Assembly (NCBI GenBank): GCA_037974665.1
Contig: CM075778.1
Location: 23,006,001 to 23,070,000 of the forward strand
DNA: 64,000 nt
Source: Ehretia macrophylla
Lineage: Eukaryota; Streptophyta; Magnoliopsida; Boraginales; Ehretiaceae
Direction: 5' to 3'
The notes beneath the pieces were generated by a model. The model was not told the DNA's origin. It made no database searches and saw only the letters and a program-made list of their open reading frames with translations. Below, in pieces: positions 45,968 to 59,484 of this stretch. Position numbers and translations under genes: made by a program. How positions within the stretch are numbered: position 1 is the first letter of the stretch; each line of letters begins with the position of its first letter.

Positions 45968-48711
45968 TCTCCCTCCTTAAAATAATTGTGTCCGCGTAAT
46001 TCTTGAACTGATAGACAACTAAGTCCTCAATCATTACACTTTAACAATACTTCTCTTAGTTCCCATTTATCTCATAGGATGACACCTAAACAAATACCTC
46101 AAAGGAAATAAACTCAGTTGACTGCAAGATGATTATCATAATTCCAAAACAATCCTCAATTCATAATTCCCTCCCACCTAATATCATATTGCATATGAAA
46201 GAAATCGCAACTCCAAGGTCTTAACATGACACCACTACTTATCAATCATCCCCTACTACACAAAATGGCTCTATGAACACCCCGAAGGTTTAAAAACTCA
46301 TTCACGATAACATGAATGATTACTGATCAAAGGAATATCTCAAAAGTGACATTGGTCAGAATATGGCTATTATGAAATTTACAAGGAAATAAAGATATGG
46401 AAAGTCATATTCGAGCCAACAATCAAGTGAACAAGACATCAAATAAGTTAGAGAATCAAGAGGCTAATAGTTTAATAAGAAAACATGATAACTAAGATAA
46501 GGAATGTCTCAGCACCTATCAGTTAAATAAGTACGAACAAAGGATGATGACGAGTCAAAACAGTGTTGAGTATGTTGAACAAACATTCCTGAACAAGTAA
46601 ACATTTCAATTCTCGATGATTGTTCAAGGAACCAACAAGTAAGTTGTACTTGAGGCGAAATGAAATTAAGAAATAAGAGATGATTAATTCAATAGAAAAC
46701 ATGAGTGGCAATATAATGAGTATCTTAGCACGCAATAACCAAAGAAGTAAGAAAGGACAATGCTGAGTATATTGAATGAGAAATTACAAGCAAAGTAATG
46801 GCCCAACATTTAATAATAATACAATAGGATTAACAAGAATTAGCAAGAATGACAATGATGTACTTAGGTAGGGAGTACATCAAGCAAGCGAAGTTCGAAT
46901 AAGTAAAATGGTATACCAAATGAGGAACTTACCCTCAAAGGAATAGTAATAAGATGAAAGGGAATACGGAAACTAATGACTTAAGATATAGAACGAATAT
47001 AGATATCTCAAACCTTAACTTCAATAAGTGACATTGCTATAAGAAACAAATATGAATGTTAAGACTAGAAACAATGTCAAATGAGTATAGATCCATTAAT
47101 CCAATAAGCAAAACTTTCAAGAAACAATTGATATGCTATAAAAGTATAACTCTCTCTCAAATAAGTGAGAATAGAGTAGAAAAGAACAATAAGACCAATA
47201 GAATTAGGAAGCACAAAAGGGGTGTCCTACTTACATACTTAAACACCATTAAATCAAATCCTACAATCTATCTCTCTCCAAAACAAGACACTAAGGAGAT
47301 TTAGAGAACCTGAGGAGTCATACAATCACTCCAAAATTTACATTCTACACCAGACCAATCACTAATCAAGATAAATCACAGATTACCCAACAAGATTCAC
47401 TAATGAAGACTCCAAAATCTGATAACACAATACAGATTCATACTAACAAAACACAAAAGAATTCCCAATCAACAATTTAGAAAGTCATACCACCTAGAAC
47501 TCAAAAGCTCGATGTAGGCAAGTAAATGTTCAGTCACCAAAATGCATTCTTATTTTCTCAATTAACTCTACCTCCCAACAATTACATATTCGAATAAAGT
47601 AACTTTAGTCAGGAATTATTCCAATTGGGTCCAAGGTTTAACGATCAAAACTCCAATTTATCCCTTAATAATATAACAATCCCAAATAGTAGAAATATTC
47701 ACATGTTACCCCCATAATATATTTCATTCACAAATATACAACACTAATTCCTCAAATAAATTTTACTCTAAAATAATCTCAAGAAAGTATAATTTGAGTT
47801 GAGACTCCAAAAGTGCATGATCATATCTTCAAGGGAATTTCTACTTATGACTCAACTCCAAGTAATAATAAGTTAAATAGGGCAAGAAAAGTAATTCTAA
47901 TCATCAAAACACATTGTTATTTCCTCGAACAACTTCACTCTCACTAAAAGAACATCAAGATCAATCCATTAAGCTGAGACTAAAATCCGTATACATAATA
48001 ATTAAAATCTCACTCATAAACTACTAGAATAATAATAATAATTCAAAATCACGGTCTACCTCTATTTTCGAGAGCTCTTGCAGCCATCCTTACTTCACCC
48101 AAAAGAGTCACCCATGGTTATAGCATATATACAATTATATCACACGAAAACAGGTACAACATAATGCATGATTATCATATAATAAACATAATCACATAAC
48201 GCACAATTCAGCACATAGGAAGCCAATATCACGTAAGCAAGTTATAAACAATTAAAGTCACATAAGCAACATACTGCACATAAGGCAAGTTGATCACGCA
48301 ATTCACATTGGTCACTTAAAGTGCATTGAGCACCTAAAGCATGTTGTTTCACATAAGCAAGTCATAAACAATTAAAACAACATAAACAACTAATTTCACA
48401 CAAGACACTTCGATCACATAAAATACAATTGTCATATAATACACATTAATCACATAATGCATATTGGCTGCATACAACACATTCAGTACATAAGGCACGT
48501 TGTCACATAAAACATATTGACCACATTAGTTCACTTAACACCTAAAGCATATTGATCACATAGAAAGTTAGTCACACAAGTAAATTAATCACATAAACAT
48601 ATAAACATATAATTCTCTTTATACTTAGTACATACATTCATGTCAAGACCATTACCCATATTCCGAGGATAACCCGGCTGACAGCTAAACATGCGTTTTG
48701 ATACCATTTAA
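45968..48711 (-). mobile_element. Element D: internal region, non-coding
   Basis: On the minus strand it opens with TGGTATCAAAACGC (tRNA-iMet-like primer site, about 48694-48707) and closes with the polypurine tract AATTATTTTAAGGAGGGAGA (45968-45987). The 2.7 kb between has no gag or pol similarity: a large non-autonomous LTR element (LARD type). It is very A-rich on the plus strand. The last 500 bp before the primer site form a degenerate CACATAA repeat. Confidence 0.85.
48120..48610. repeat. Degenerate CACATAA(N)GCA array beside the primer site
   Basis: Roughly 25 loosely spaced (about 15-25 nt) copies of CACATAA or CACATAT with neighbours such as GCATATTGATCACATAA; one longer block (CATAAGCAAGT-ATAAACAATTAAA) occurs twice near 48230 and 48352. 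It lies in the first 600 nt of the element's RNA leader. Confidence 0.7.
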
Positions 48712-51255
48712 TGTCACGCCCTAACTCGACCCCACTTATGATCAGTCAGGATGCAACAAAATTTTGACAATATAACATCTGTAATATGGACATCAGGGCT
48801 CTAAACCAACCCTTTATAACATCACACAACCAACTCCAAAATTTTAACAACCCCACAACCATTCATCAACATTCAACACAACACATTAAACAACCATATA
48901 CCATACCAACCACAAGTCATAAGCCTCCATTTCAACAACATACCGCAAGCTATACTATACATATGCATACTTGATATAAAACTAGACTAGCAACCTACTC
49001 ATAATCCAAAGTAAGACAACAAAACTAGCATTATACTTTTCACTATCTTTATAAAATCTTATACAATACAAACTTCAAAGCAAATACGATACAACTTGTT
49101 CTAATATACAAGACAAAAAAAAAAAGAACTTCAGCCAAGACATCATGGATAAGACTCTTGCACAATTGACTAATCCACATAAGGCTCATACACAGTCTCC
49201 TAAGGCACGTACCCTAACTATGGCTTGGTAACACCTAAAAGTCAGCAAAGAGGGTGAGCTTATACAACACAAAGCTTAGCGAGGGTTCAAAAGATGTTTT
49301 GAAAACATTTACTTTACCCCTTGGGAAATCATCCTATGAACAATAACACATAATAAATTTCATTAACATCAACATTTCAATTCAAGCCACATAAATAACC
49401 ATCCAATTTAGAAATGATACACTAGTTGGTGTAGCTCCATATGCCATCATGATCTCAACCAACTTCTTGTAAATCCCATTAATACATACCGAATGTACCT
49501 CATCTAGCCCCTCCCTCTATGGCATCTCCACCCATGCGAGCTGGGGTAGTACACAATAGTCATGCCGTTATCAACCCGAAGCCCGATGTTCCCCGAGAGG
49601 TGGTACACACTATCAAGACTCATGACAATAATAATAAACATTTCATATTCTGAGAAGACAACAAAGTAGGTTTTCCTCCAGAGCAACATCAATCATCAAT
49701 TAGTTATCAATACCTTAATCAACATAACATCAATTAAATAACTAAGACAACTAAGTTAGATGACAAAGTAGGTCACCCAACTTATCACACATTTCAACAT
49801 GCATTCAATCCCGAATCTACTCAACAACAATCCAAGAAACAACTACACAAACACTACCAAACAACTAAAGACAACATTTAACTATTTTAAAGAAAGACTA
49901 CACAAACTTCTAAAATTTATAACTTACAATCTACTAATCGAACAACCCCCGAACCTTTCCCTATCACTCAACAACACATGCAACTACATTAACCCCCTCG
50001 GAAACCAACCAAAATAAGCCCAACAAGCTAAAAATGGCAATGCATACATGGCTGATTTTTTTGGACTTTTGCTATGGCATTCAAATTGAAAATTTGGCAT
50101 TACAACATTACTACACAATAATTAACAAACCTATAGAAGCAACTACAACTCAATTCCAAATAATCAATTTAAAAACCCGAAAAATAAAAATACATGTTGC
50201 TACCGTTTAAAATGGCTACAAATGCATGTAATTGGACCTTATCATCTACTAAACAATAATCTAACATCAATTTAACAAAATAGCAACTACAAATGCATCA
50301 ACCAAAAATCCAACTCAACTTTAAAATAATGAACTATATTTTTCCCTCACCTTTGATGTCAATAAATGCTAGAAATGTGTAGAATGGATGGCCAAAAAGC
50401 AATTTCAAGCTTTGAATGAAGTGATTTCGACTTGAAATGAGTTTTTTCTTCAAAAATTAGCTTTGAAAAATATTTTCTTCTTCTCCCATCGAAGCTCATG
50501 GTTTTGTGTGTTTGTGGTGTCTTTTGTGTGTTATTTGGGCTGAAATTTTTGTTAAATAAGTTAAAATGCAAGGTCAAAGTAATAAGTCATGCTCAAAGTT
50601 GGCAATTTTTGCTATTTTAGTTCATTTTTGCTTAAAATAGACTAGTTAAACTATCTAACTTAAATAATATATTTAGTAGGACTATTTTAGTTGACAACAT
50701 TTATATATAAGCATATATATACATACAATTATTTTACAATGCATATTTTTACAAAAGAAGATGAAAAGTCATATTAATTATTTTTCAAATGTCTTTTAAA
50801 TTCATTTTTCAATTGTGCCATTCTAGAAATATTTAAGATGATATATAATTTATATATAATATATACTAGGTCAACAAAAGCCAACACAAGAGTTAAATTT
50901 AGCATAAATCACTATTTTTGCTTTAAAACGTTACTTTTTGCCCAAAAAGTCTATTTTAAATTCCCTACTTGTTTCAGAAATAATTTTTATTAAATCACGG
51001 GTCTTTTAATAATGTGGAACTAGTTTTTAAAACGTTTAGAAGACCAGTTTCAAAATTCTAGCAGACATGTCTTAAAATACTATTCACAAAACTCAATGAT
51101 AAAATTTTCAATGCAGATTTTTATGAAAATTTCATGAATACTCACTTATCATGTAATAGAAGTAAAAATCACATAATTATCACATTTTAATTCAAATAAC
51201 ACATAAACAGGTCAAAACACGTAATGGCAAATAAGAACAAAATTGGGGTCTCACA
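48712..51255 (-). mobile_element. Element D: 5' LTR
   Basis: Complete LTR of 2,544 bp, left end TGTCACGCCC, right end GGGTCTCACA. The expected 5-bp target TTGAT follows at 51256-51260; the matching copy on the left was lost with the end of the other LTR. It has the same module as its partner: ctaaaa acceptor complement at 49235-49240, hairpin 49255-49278, GTGAGGG complement near 50344. Confidence 0.92.
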
Positions 51256-53107
51256 TTGATCCATTGTGCAAATCCAAGCTTGTTCTGAGGTGATCAAAGC
51301 CATCCATATCTTCTACCTTGCTCATCCTACTTGTATTTGGTAAGTGATTCATCTTATTTGACATTTTAAGTGTTTTCTTGTTTTATGTAAATATTGATAT
51401 TGTGTATATTGTTAGTATTGAAGCAAGAAATGCAAGAAATGCTAGCTTAAAGAGTGTAGAATAGACTTTTAAACTTGTGCATGTATAGCTAGAGCTTGTA
51501 TGTGTTCTTGCAAATGGATGATTGGAGAAGAAGATGAATAGTATTATTTATGCAAAGTTCAATGTTAATGGATAAATGCTTGTTCCAATGCTCCAAATAA
51601 GTGCCATAAGTGTTCTTATAGCTAGATTAATGCCTAAATTTGCTAGAATGTGATTAGAACTTGGTGTTAATGGTGTGAACATAAAGGGTCATGTGTGTGT
51701 GTCTTGGTCGTGTGTGTGTGTGCTAAATAGAGCTTATTTAAGGTTAGTTAGTGATTGTAGAGTTTCTAATGTACTCGTAGTGTAACTTCATTGATGGTTA
51801 GCTTGTATAGTAGTTAGAAAGTAAAAAGGGCTAGTTTAAAGAATGTTGAATTATTTGTCGTTAATTGGAGTAATGTTGAATTGTTTGTCGTTAATCGGAG
51901 TTTATTGACTAGTTAAGGGTGATTAAGTGAGCATGAATAGAACTTATTTAAATGCGACTCATATGTTTTTAATCGGAGGAATAGGATGGATTGAAATGCA
52001 TATGTACTTGATATGAATTGAGTGAATATATATGATATATCGTTTATATTGATTGTTATTGATTATGTGTGAGGACAGCCTCTTTTGTTGTTTCTCAATT
52101 GCGTGTTCATCGAATTGCATGAATGTTATGTATTTCATGATATGTCATGTTATCGAATCGATGGTTGCGCAACCTTATCGTTAGGGACAGATATGATGAG
52201 CCTCTCTGGGTAGCATCGGGCTTACCAGGATTGGTCGCTCTAGCTCCGCGCCCTATTCCCTCACTTGCTTAGTCTAGAGATTTCCAGGGGTGTTGGGTCG
52301 TAGGTATTGGGTACATCCGGAGTATCCACTGGAGTTTGGGATGCCGGTATATCGTTATCGGATCGTGTTCGTGATTGTGATCGAGATCGTGATCGGCAGT
52401 GAAATAAAGTGATAAGGATTATCGTATCGTGTCCTTCTTAATGTGTGATCTAGTTTATTGTCTTAATTGATTGCTTTCTATTGCTATCGATTATATGGCT
52501 CATATTTGCATTGCACAAAAATGATTTCTAAAGCTCCCCGGATATATTCTTCTCTCCCTCACTGAGCATTGTGTTTTGCTCACCCTTTTTATCTAAAATG
52601 TTTTAGGATGCAGAGACTTTGCCTCAAATTGTGAAGAAATGAAAAGTTGAAGCATTTCATTAATTGCTTGTGTTGGATACTTGTGTATGTGATTGGAAAT
52701 GATGTAAAGTATAACGTTATTTGATATTATGACTTGTATTTATTTTGTAGTTAAGCAATCTTATTTGTAATTCATAGTTGTAAAGACCTGTAATTAAGTT
52801 AGATAACTAATAAATAGCCTGTAATAAGTTTATTTAACTACTTTAGTTAGTAGATGTTAGTTTAGGATGCTTGAGTGTCATTTGCCTTGGCATGAAGTTT
52901 GAACTATTTTATGAACTTGAAATGGAACCTACTTGAGGTCTTGGGATTTTGTATGCTGCTATTATTGTGGAAATCTTCTGTGTACAGGTTTTGGTTTGGC
53001 CTAGGTATAAGGAAAACTCCATTCGTTTTGCCTCATTTTTCGTGTCTTGGGTTTGGGACGGGTTACTATAAATTGGTCTTGATTCCATGAGGGATCGGGG
53101 CATTACA
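51256..53107 (+). mobile_element. Element C: 3' LTR, second part
   Basis: Continues the LTR split by element D. Contains TTTG/GTAAGT near 51336-51346, the block GAGCCTCTCTGGGTAGC shared with family A LTRs, a 6-bp hairpin at 52563-52582, TTTTAG ending at 52606 with the frame DAETLPQIVKK-stop, and the end GGGGCATTACA. Confidence 0.88.
52563..52582 (+). promoter_or_regulatory. LTR hairpin, family C
   Basis: Perfect 6-bp stem TGAGCA/TGCTCA, 8-nt loop, after CCCTCAC. The truncated 5' LTR has the changed form TAAGCA/TGTTCA near 41255. Confidence 0.6.
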
Positions 53108-53437
53108 CAGATAGGACTCATGGAAGCAGAAGGAAAAAAAAAATATAAGCATTAAAGTGAATCTAGCAAAAGTTGGTCACGAATTGAGATTAAGAAACAT
53201 GCAAATGAAAAGAGTTTTGAAAAGAAGGACAAATGACACAAAATCTAGCGAAAAAGAAAAAAGAAACACAATGGCCTAGCTAGATCCATCTTCGTCATCT
53301 CTGTCACCTTCATCATTCCTTTTACCATCCTCATCGCCTTCATTTTCTTCATTACCTTCATCTTATTCCTTGCTTTCATCTTCATTATCACCTAGTAGTT
53401 TACCATCTTTTCATAGACGCGGAGGTGCAAGTTGGTC
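53108..53437 (-). other. Remnant with acidic coding-like stretch
   Basis: On the minus strand 53285-53400 reads as a Glu/Asp/Gly/Asn-rich run (for example DEGNEENEGDEDGKRNDEG), interrupted by a stop. The composition resembles the acidic patch of the PF20167-like gene near 14650, but similarity of such low-complexity runs proves little. The rest is A-rich with no feature. Confidence 0.3.
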
Positions 53438-55932
53438 TGTCACGCCCCAACTCAACCCTTCCTATAATCAGTCAAGACTTAACAGAATTTCGACAGTATA
53501 ACGACAGTAATTAGGACACCGAGGCTCTAAACCAACCTCTTCGCAACTCATACAACCAACTCCACAAACAATTCAACAATTAAACAACACAGCCACAATA
53601 TACATTAAACATTCTTTTACCATTGCATCCATAAGTTATACGCCTCCGTTCCAACATCATACATTTACTATATAACATACATTTCCTAAAATAGATTATA
53701 ACCAATCTAGCAACCTAATCATATTCCAAAACAAGACTACTAAACTAGCAACATTTAATCCATTATCTTTACAACATCTTATACATCATAAACTTCTAAG
53801 TAAATACAAACCAACTAGTTTTAATATACAAGATAACAAAAGAGTACAACATCAGATATCAAGGACAAGACTCTGGCACATAGGACTCGTCCACATATGG
53901 CACATTCTCAGCTTCCTGAGGCACATACTCGTAATCTTGTTCAATATCACTTGTATGCATGCAATAATTGAGAGTGAGCTTATATAAAACAAGCCCAGTG
54001 AGGATTTGATAGATCTCTAACAGTATTTACTATACTCCTTGGAAGTCATCCTTTGAGCAGTAAACACATAATAATCATTAATAACAATATAAACACATTA
54101 ATTATAATAACCAATCAATAAAGGATACTCTAGTTGGTGTAGCTCCAAACGTCATCATGATCTCAACCATTCTTCTTATAACTCCCCATTACTCACACAC
54201 CTGAGGTATCTCGCTAGCCCCTCCCTCCATGGCATCTCTGCCCAGGAGAGCTGGGGGTAGCCTATGATAGCCATGTCATTATCAACCCGACAGCCCAACG
54301 CTGCCCGAGAGGTGGCACACACATACCAAGACTCAAGACAATAATAATAATCATTCATATCTCAGGAGGACAACATATCAAGTTGACTATATCCCGGCTC
54401 ATCAATAATCAATTATCACAAGAGGACAACAAAGTAGGTTGCCTATCTCCCGGCTCACAATATCAATCAATAATTATCATTTCAACAACATAACAACAAC
54501 TAGTCGAATAAGCAATAAACAACTAAGTTAGATGACAAAGTAGGCACCCAACTTAACATGCATTAACCACATAACCAAACCCTAGTCTAACCATCAACAA
54601 CTCACAATTCAATCACTCAAACATCACCCAAACATCCAAAGACATATTTCAAGATTTTAAAGAAAGACAACCCAATCTTCTAAAAGTCATAACTTACATT
54701 TTACTAATCCAAACACTTCCAAACCAGTTTCTATCATTCACCCATTCAATCAACTACATTAGGCCCCTTGGAAACCAACCATAATCCATCCAAATCAAGC
54801 CCAACAACCTTAAAACCCTAATGCATCATGGCTGAAATTTCTGGACTTTCACAACGACATCACAATCAAAATTTTTGCATTACAACATTACTACCACGTA
54901 TTTAACAAACTTTTAGAAACTAACAACAAGCAATTCCAACAACCACAACAGCATTTATTCAACAAATAGCCAAATTCTTAATTTTAATACCCGAAAAATA
55001 GAATTCTATACTACAATCGTTCAAAATAGCTATAAACCCATATAATCAATCTTTAGCATCTACTGAGCAATAATATAACGTCAATTTAACATTTCAACAT
55101 CTAAAAATTTGATTATATGAATTAACATAAAAATGACATTTTGAGATCTAGAATTTTTCTCTCACCTTTGATGTTTTATGAAGCTAGAAAAATTTGCAAA
55201 GGATACCAAACAAGTGGAATCAAACCTTGGATGAAGATGTTTGGACTTCAAATGAGTTTTCTATTAAAAATTTGCTTTAAAAAAATGTTGAAAAAGCTCA
55301 CAAAGATGGCTATGGAGTTTCGGCCCTTTGTGTGTGTGCATGAGTGTGTTTGCTTTGTTTTTAATGTGTGTTGATAGTTAAATAGGCTAAGTCAACAAAA
55401 TTGCAAAAGTCAAAGTTAGTATTTAGTCTTTTAATTTAGTATTTTTAGTCTTTTAATACTATTTTCTTGACTATTTTTGCTCAAAACATTTATGCAACAC
55501 TTAGACTATTTTAAGGAGTTTATTTTTAGGTGACAAGAATTTTCTCATGCAAAGACTTTCACCCAACTCGGCTAAAAACGCGATTTTTGCAAAAGAAAGT
55601 GTAAAACTCTTTAAAATTCCAAAGCCGATTTGAAATTCATTTTAATCACACACAGGTCTATTAATATCCGAGGACTAGGTTTTAAGACACCTAAAACACC
55701 TGCATAAAAATTTTAGCGGACGTGCGTCCAAAATACTATTCACAAAAACCGTGGATAAAATTTCTGATTTCGTTTTTTATGAAAATTTCATGAATGCACA
55801 CATAGCATGTAATAGGATTATACATAACATATTTAGCGTATTCGACTTCATATAACACATAAATAGGTCATATCATGCAAATCGAGACAAAGACACGCAA
55901 ATCGAGGTAAAGACAAAAACTGGAGTTTCATA
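53438..55932 (-). mobile_element. Solo LTR, gypsy type, family B, minus strand
   Basis: Reverse-oriented relative of 18787-21284, about 2,495 bp, left end TGTCACGCCCC, right end GGAGTTTCATA (expected CACA eroded). No primer site or polypurine tract adjoins it. The flanks TGGTC and GGATC agree at 3 of 5 places, so the target duplication is unproven. Carries the hairpin at 53976-53998, GTGAGAG complement near 55160 and a frame ending at 53859. Confidence 0.82.
53976..53998 (-). promoter_or_regulatory. LTR hairpin, family B
   Basis: In RNA orientation TGGGCTT/AAGCTCA: six Watson-Crick pairs and one G-U pair. The wobble lies at a different stem strand from that in the plus-strand copy at 20833, so the two copies changed independently while keeping pairing. 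Confidence 0.62.
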
Positions 55933-55973
55933 GGATCATATCTTTTTTTTCTGTAAGCCAATCTGTGACGCTC

Positions 55974-58301
55974 GAGAACTTTACCGTACACCTATTAACT
56001 GTTGCATTCACTATATGTGCATTTTCACTGTGCATTACTTGTTATTTTCTGTGATTACTATTCATTACGTATTTCAACTACTTATTTACTTTGAATTAGC
56101 ATTTTTCTTAAATCATATTAACTATTTTAGGAATGAGAAAAATAAGCATTTGAGTAATATGTATTAGGAAGGCTCGTTTAGAAAATGTTTTGGTGGTTTG
56201 TATGAATAGTATTACGTAGACTAACATTATATTTGAACTAGCTAACACTTATTTACACCATTAGATTTGCTTTTTAACTAGTTTGACTCACTTAAGTTAG
56301 CATTACACTCACATAAAAACAATACATATACTACTTATATACATTATAAACATATACATACTACACAACATAGAAAAAAAATAAAAGAGGGCCCCAAATA
56401 GTGCCAAACCCGACAGCCCTTTGGAGGCAAATGGGGGATTTTTGGCTCTTCAATTCTCTATTTCAAGCCAAGCCAAGCTAGGTACAAGTGATTTAGAGTG
56501 TTTGCTAGCATCCTTCAAGCTCCTATGTACTTGTGGTGAGGGATTTTGCATTCTCTTGTGTATATAAAGTTTGTATCAAAATGTTGAATTTCTAGATTTG
56601 TTGTTATTGGCTTATGATATGCACAAATCTTGTTATATATGATGCAAACATGTTGTAGAGACCACATTTATGCTATTGTTTTACTTTTTAAACGGTTAAA
56701 TTCATTGGTTGATTATAGGAAGTGAATAGTGACCTTTTTTTTTAGGGTTTGTGAAATTGTGCCTCTTAGCTTGATTTATTGCTCCAATTAGGTGCCTTAG
56801 ATGTTAATAAACGTAGATTAATAACCCCGTGAAGTTTAATTGCTCAAAACTTGGCTAAATCATGAAATAGGCGACTTTTAGAACTGGGTTTCGGGGTTAA
56901 TGCAAATCCGGGTAAATTTGACCATCATATTTAGTGTTCTTAGGCTATATAGGTGCTAGATAGGCTTTGTTAAACCTCGGTTGGGTTCCGGTTAGGGTAC
57001 ATGTAGTACAAACTCATAAAGGGTCAATCGGGGCTTTTGGTGCTAACACGGGTAATTGGGTAACTTCGAGGGTCCTAGGGGTGCCATAAGGGATATTTAG
57101 AAGTATGGTATATCCCCTCATGAAATTGGAAAATCAACTTTAGTTTGGAGGAAAACTGGCTTAAGATACAGAGGGGGAAATCAGTTATTTTGCACATCTA
57201 TGACTTTGTGAATACTTATTAGTTGTTTAAATGTGCTTTTAGATTGTTTATGAGCTTTCAGTTAAGTTTTATGAAAGACTGTTAATAACCCCGTTGTGTT
57301 CATTTAGTTGATTACATGTTAAATGTCTATATTTTTACTATTATTGAGGGCAACCTACTTTGTTCTCCCTTCTAAGTATTATTGCCTTTCAATGTTATTG
57401 TATTACCAATTGTTAAAGTGCATTGCATAGTGGTTGTGCAACCATAGTATCAGGGGCGGATGTATTGAATATCGACTGGGCGGCAGCGGGCTTACCAGTG
57501 GGTATTCGATCTCCGTGCTCTAGTCCCTCACTCGCCTGGTCCAGAGATTGCCATAGGGTGTTGGGTTATAGGATTCTCGGGGTAGCTTGTCATTCACATT
57601 GCCTTTGTTGTTCAATTGTTTTATTTGTATTAACTGTTGCATTGCACACCCTGGTAGACTTTATCCCTCACTGGGAAATTGTGGTTGCTCATACATCGCT
57701 AATATGTTTCAGGAGGTGCTGAGGTTGAACCCCACCTTGATTTAGTTGAGGGTGAGGAGCAAGAGGTGCATACAGAGCAGTTACCTTAGTTGTTGTGTGC
57801 TTTGTGCTTGAGGTGGCTATGTTTCTTGCTGTTTATATAGAGACTTTGCTTGTATTACCTTTGGGCTCATGTATATATTTGTGTAATTGTAAGCTTCAAA
57901 GTTGGATAGAGGTAGCATGAGAGATGAAAGCTATGGTATGTAATAACTTATATTTCTGCTTATAGTTGTGTTGCATGCTTAGGTGTGATTCAATGGTTAA
58001 ATGGTTGGCTTAGGTTCTTAAGAATGTTTAATTGCTAACATGGATTGGTATGATAAGTGAACGAAAGACAAAGATTCTATGATTGTTGCTTGCATGCTTG
58101 TATGTAATTATGTTGTCTTGTATTGCTTAAGGCTCGGATGGCCTTGAAGCTGGGATTTAGTTAGAATTGGAGTTCTAGTTTGTTTTTGTGGCTTTATTGA
58201 ATGTTTTCAAGTTCCCAGAATGTCCACGGTACAGAGGAGACTCTCTCCGTTTGTCGGGTCCAGATTTAACCTTTAGTGTGGGGTTGGGTCGGGGCGTGAC
58301 A
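55974..58301 (+). mobile_element. Gypsy 5' LTR (element G)
   Basis: Starts TGTGACGCTCGAG and ends GGGGCGTGACA, 2,328 bp, same family as 35480-37788 but clearly diverged from it, so the two belong to different insertions. Module: GTG/GTGAGGG at 56533-56542, imperfect hairpin at 57672-57691, TTTCAG ending at 57712, acidic frame 57718-57789, and GGAGACTCTCTCCG near 58237. Confidence 0.92.
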
Positions 58302-59484
58302 TTTAGGTAGTATCAGAGCTTATCGAATGCATGAGCTGGGATAGGTTTCTCGGTCTGTGGGGTAGAGGTCTATTATGTGAAAGTATAATTGTTTGAATAA
58401 GTGTTTCTTTTGATTGAATAAGTGAAAGATTGAATTGGTAAAGGACATGCTAGCATGAAAATGAGAATATGAAATGTCTTTTAAGAGTATTTGCATGAAA
58501 GTGAAAAGTTTAGAATGGAACGTATGATTAAGTGTTTTATTTGTATCTTTTATCTATAAAATGCTTGTGTGATCTTATATGTAATTTTACGTGGACTTAT
58601 TTGAACTTCTCCTTATGTGTTTTACTTGCAAATTATATATATGCTTGTCATAATACTTTGCATTCTAGTCATTCGGAATGGGGCCCCGCTATCAGACCAG
58701 AAATTAGAATACCAGGGAAGAAGAAGTAGATCAACAGACTCTCAATACACAGTTAACTGCTGCAATAGGCCAGATTGCACAAGTATTGCAGAGGCAGGGA
58801 GGATTTGTACCCGCAGGTAATCCAGGTCAGGGTCAAGGTAGAGCAGAGGGTGGTAATGGTAACTACCTTGATAAATTCTTACATCGTGGTCCGTCTAGCT
58901 TCTTCGGAGAACCCGATGATATGTTGGTTGAGCAATGGCTGAATAAAATGGAGAAAATTCTTACTGGCCTCAAGTACAATGACGCGAGGAGGGTTGCTTG
59001 CGCTGAGTTTCTGCTCGAGGGAGATGCCGAGTAGTGGTGGCACACCGTGAAGTCCAGATGGGAGGCTGAGGCAGTACCACGGACTTGGGATGAGTTTGTC
59101 AAAGAGTTTCGGGAGAAATTCATTACTGAGATAGCTATTGAAAGACGAGAACAAGAGTTCATTAATCTGAAACAGGGCAACATGATAGTTGATCAGTATG
59201 ACGCTGCTTTCACCCGCTTGTCCCGTTATATGCCAGCCTTAGTGCAGCCGGAGAGTAAGAGGATCCAGAAGTTTATTATGGGGCTGAGGCCCGATATTTC
59301 GTTGAATTTGTCTACCCAGGATTACCCCACTTACGCTACAGTAATCAGGATAGCTACTAGATATGAGAAACACAAAGCAGATCTGTTTAGGGACCCGAGT
59401 CAGCCGAGTAAACGACCACATCAAACACAGAGTCAGGAGTTTCAGAGGAAGACTATTTTACTTGGCCAGAGTCAACAGTCGAGG
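58302..59484 (+). mobile_element. Gypsy primer site and gag (element G), first part
   Basis: Primer site TAGTATCAGAGCTTA at about 58308-58322. Retrotransposon gag domain (PF03732 type): 'FFGEPDDMLVEQWLNKMEKI', 'KSRWEAEAVPRTWDEFVKEF', 'EFINLKQGNMIVDQYDAAFT', 'FIMGLRPDISL' (about 58860-59400), ending in a Gln/Ser-rich linker at the solo LTR insertion. Fossil with some breaks. Confidence 0.9.

Noticed and set aside
57423-57722. 99-codon open frame MHSGCATIV...
   Set aside because: It is within the element G LTR, not kept in the related LTR at 35480-37788, and out of frame with the better conserved short acidic frame that follows.
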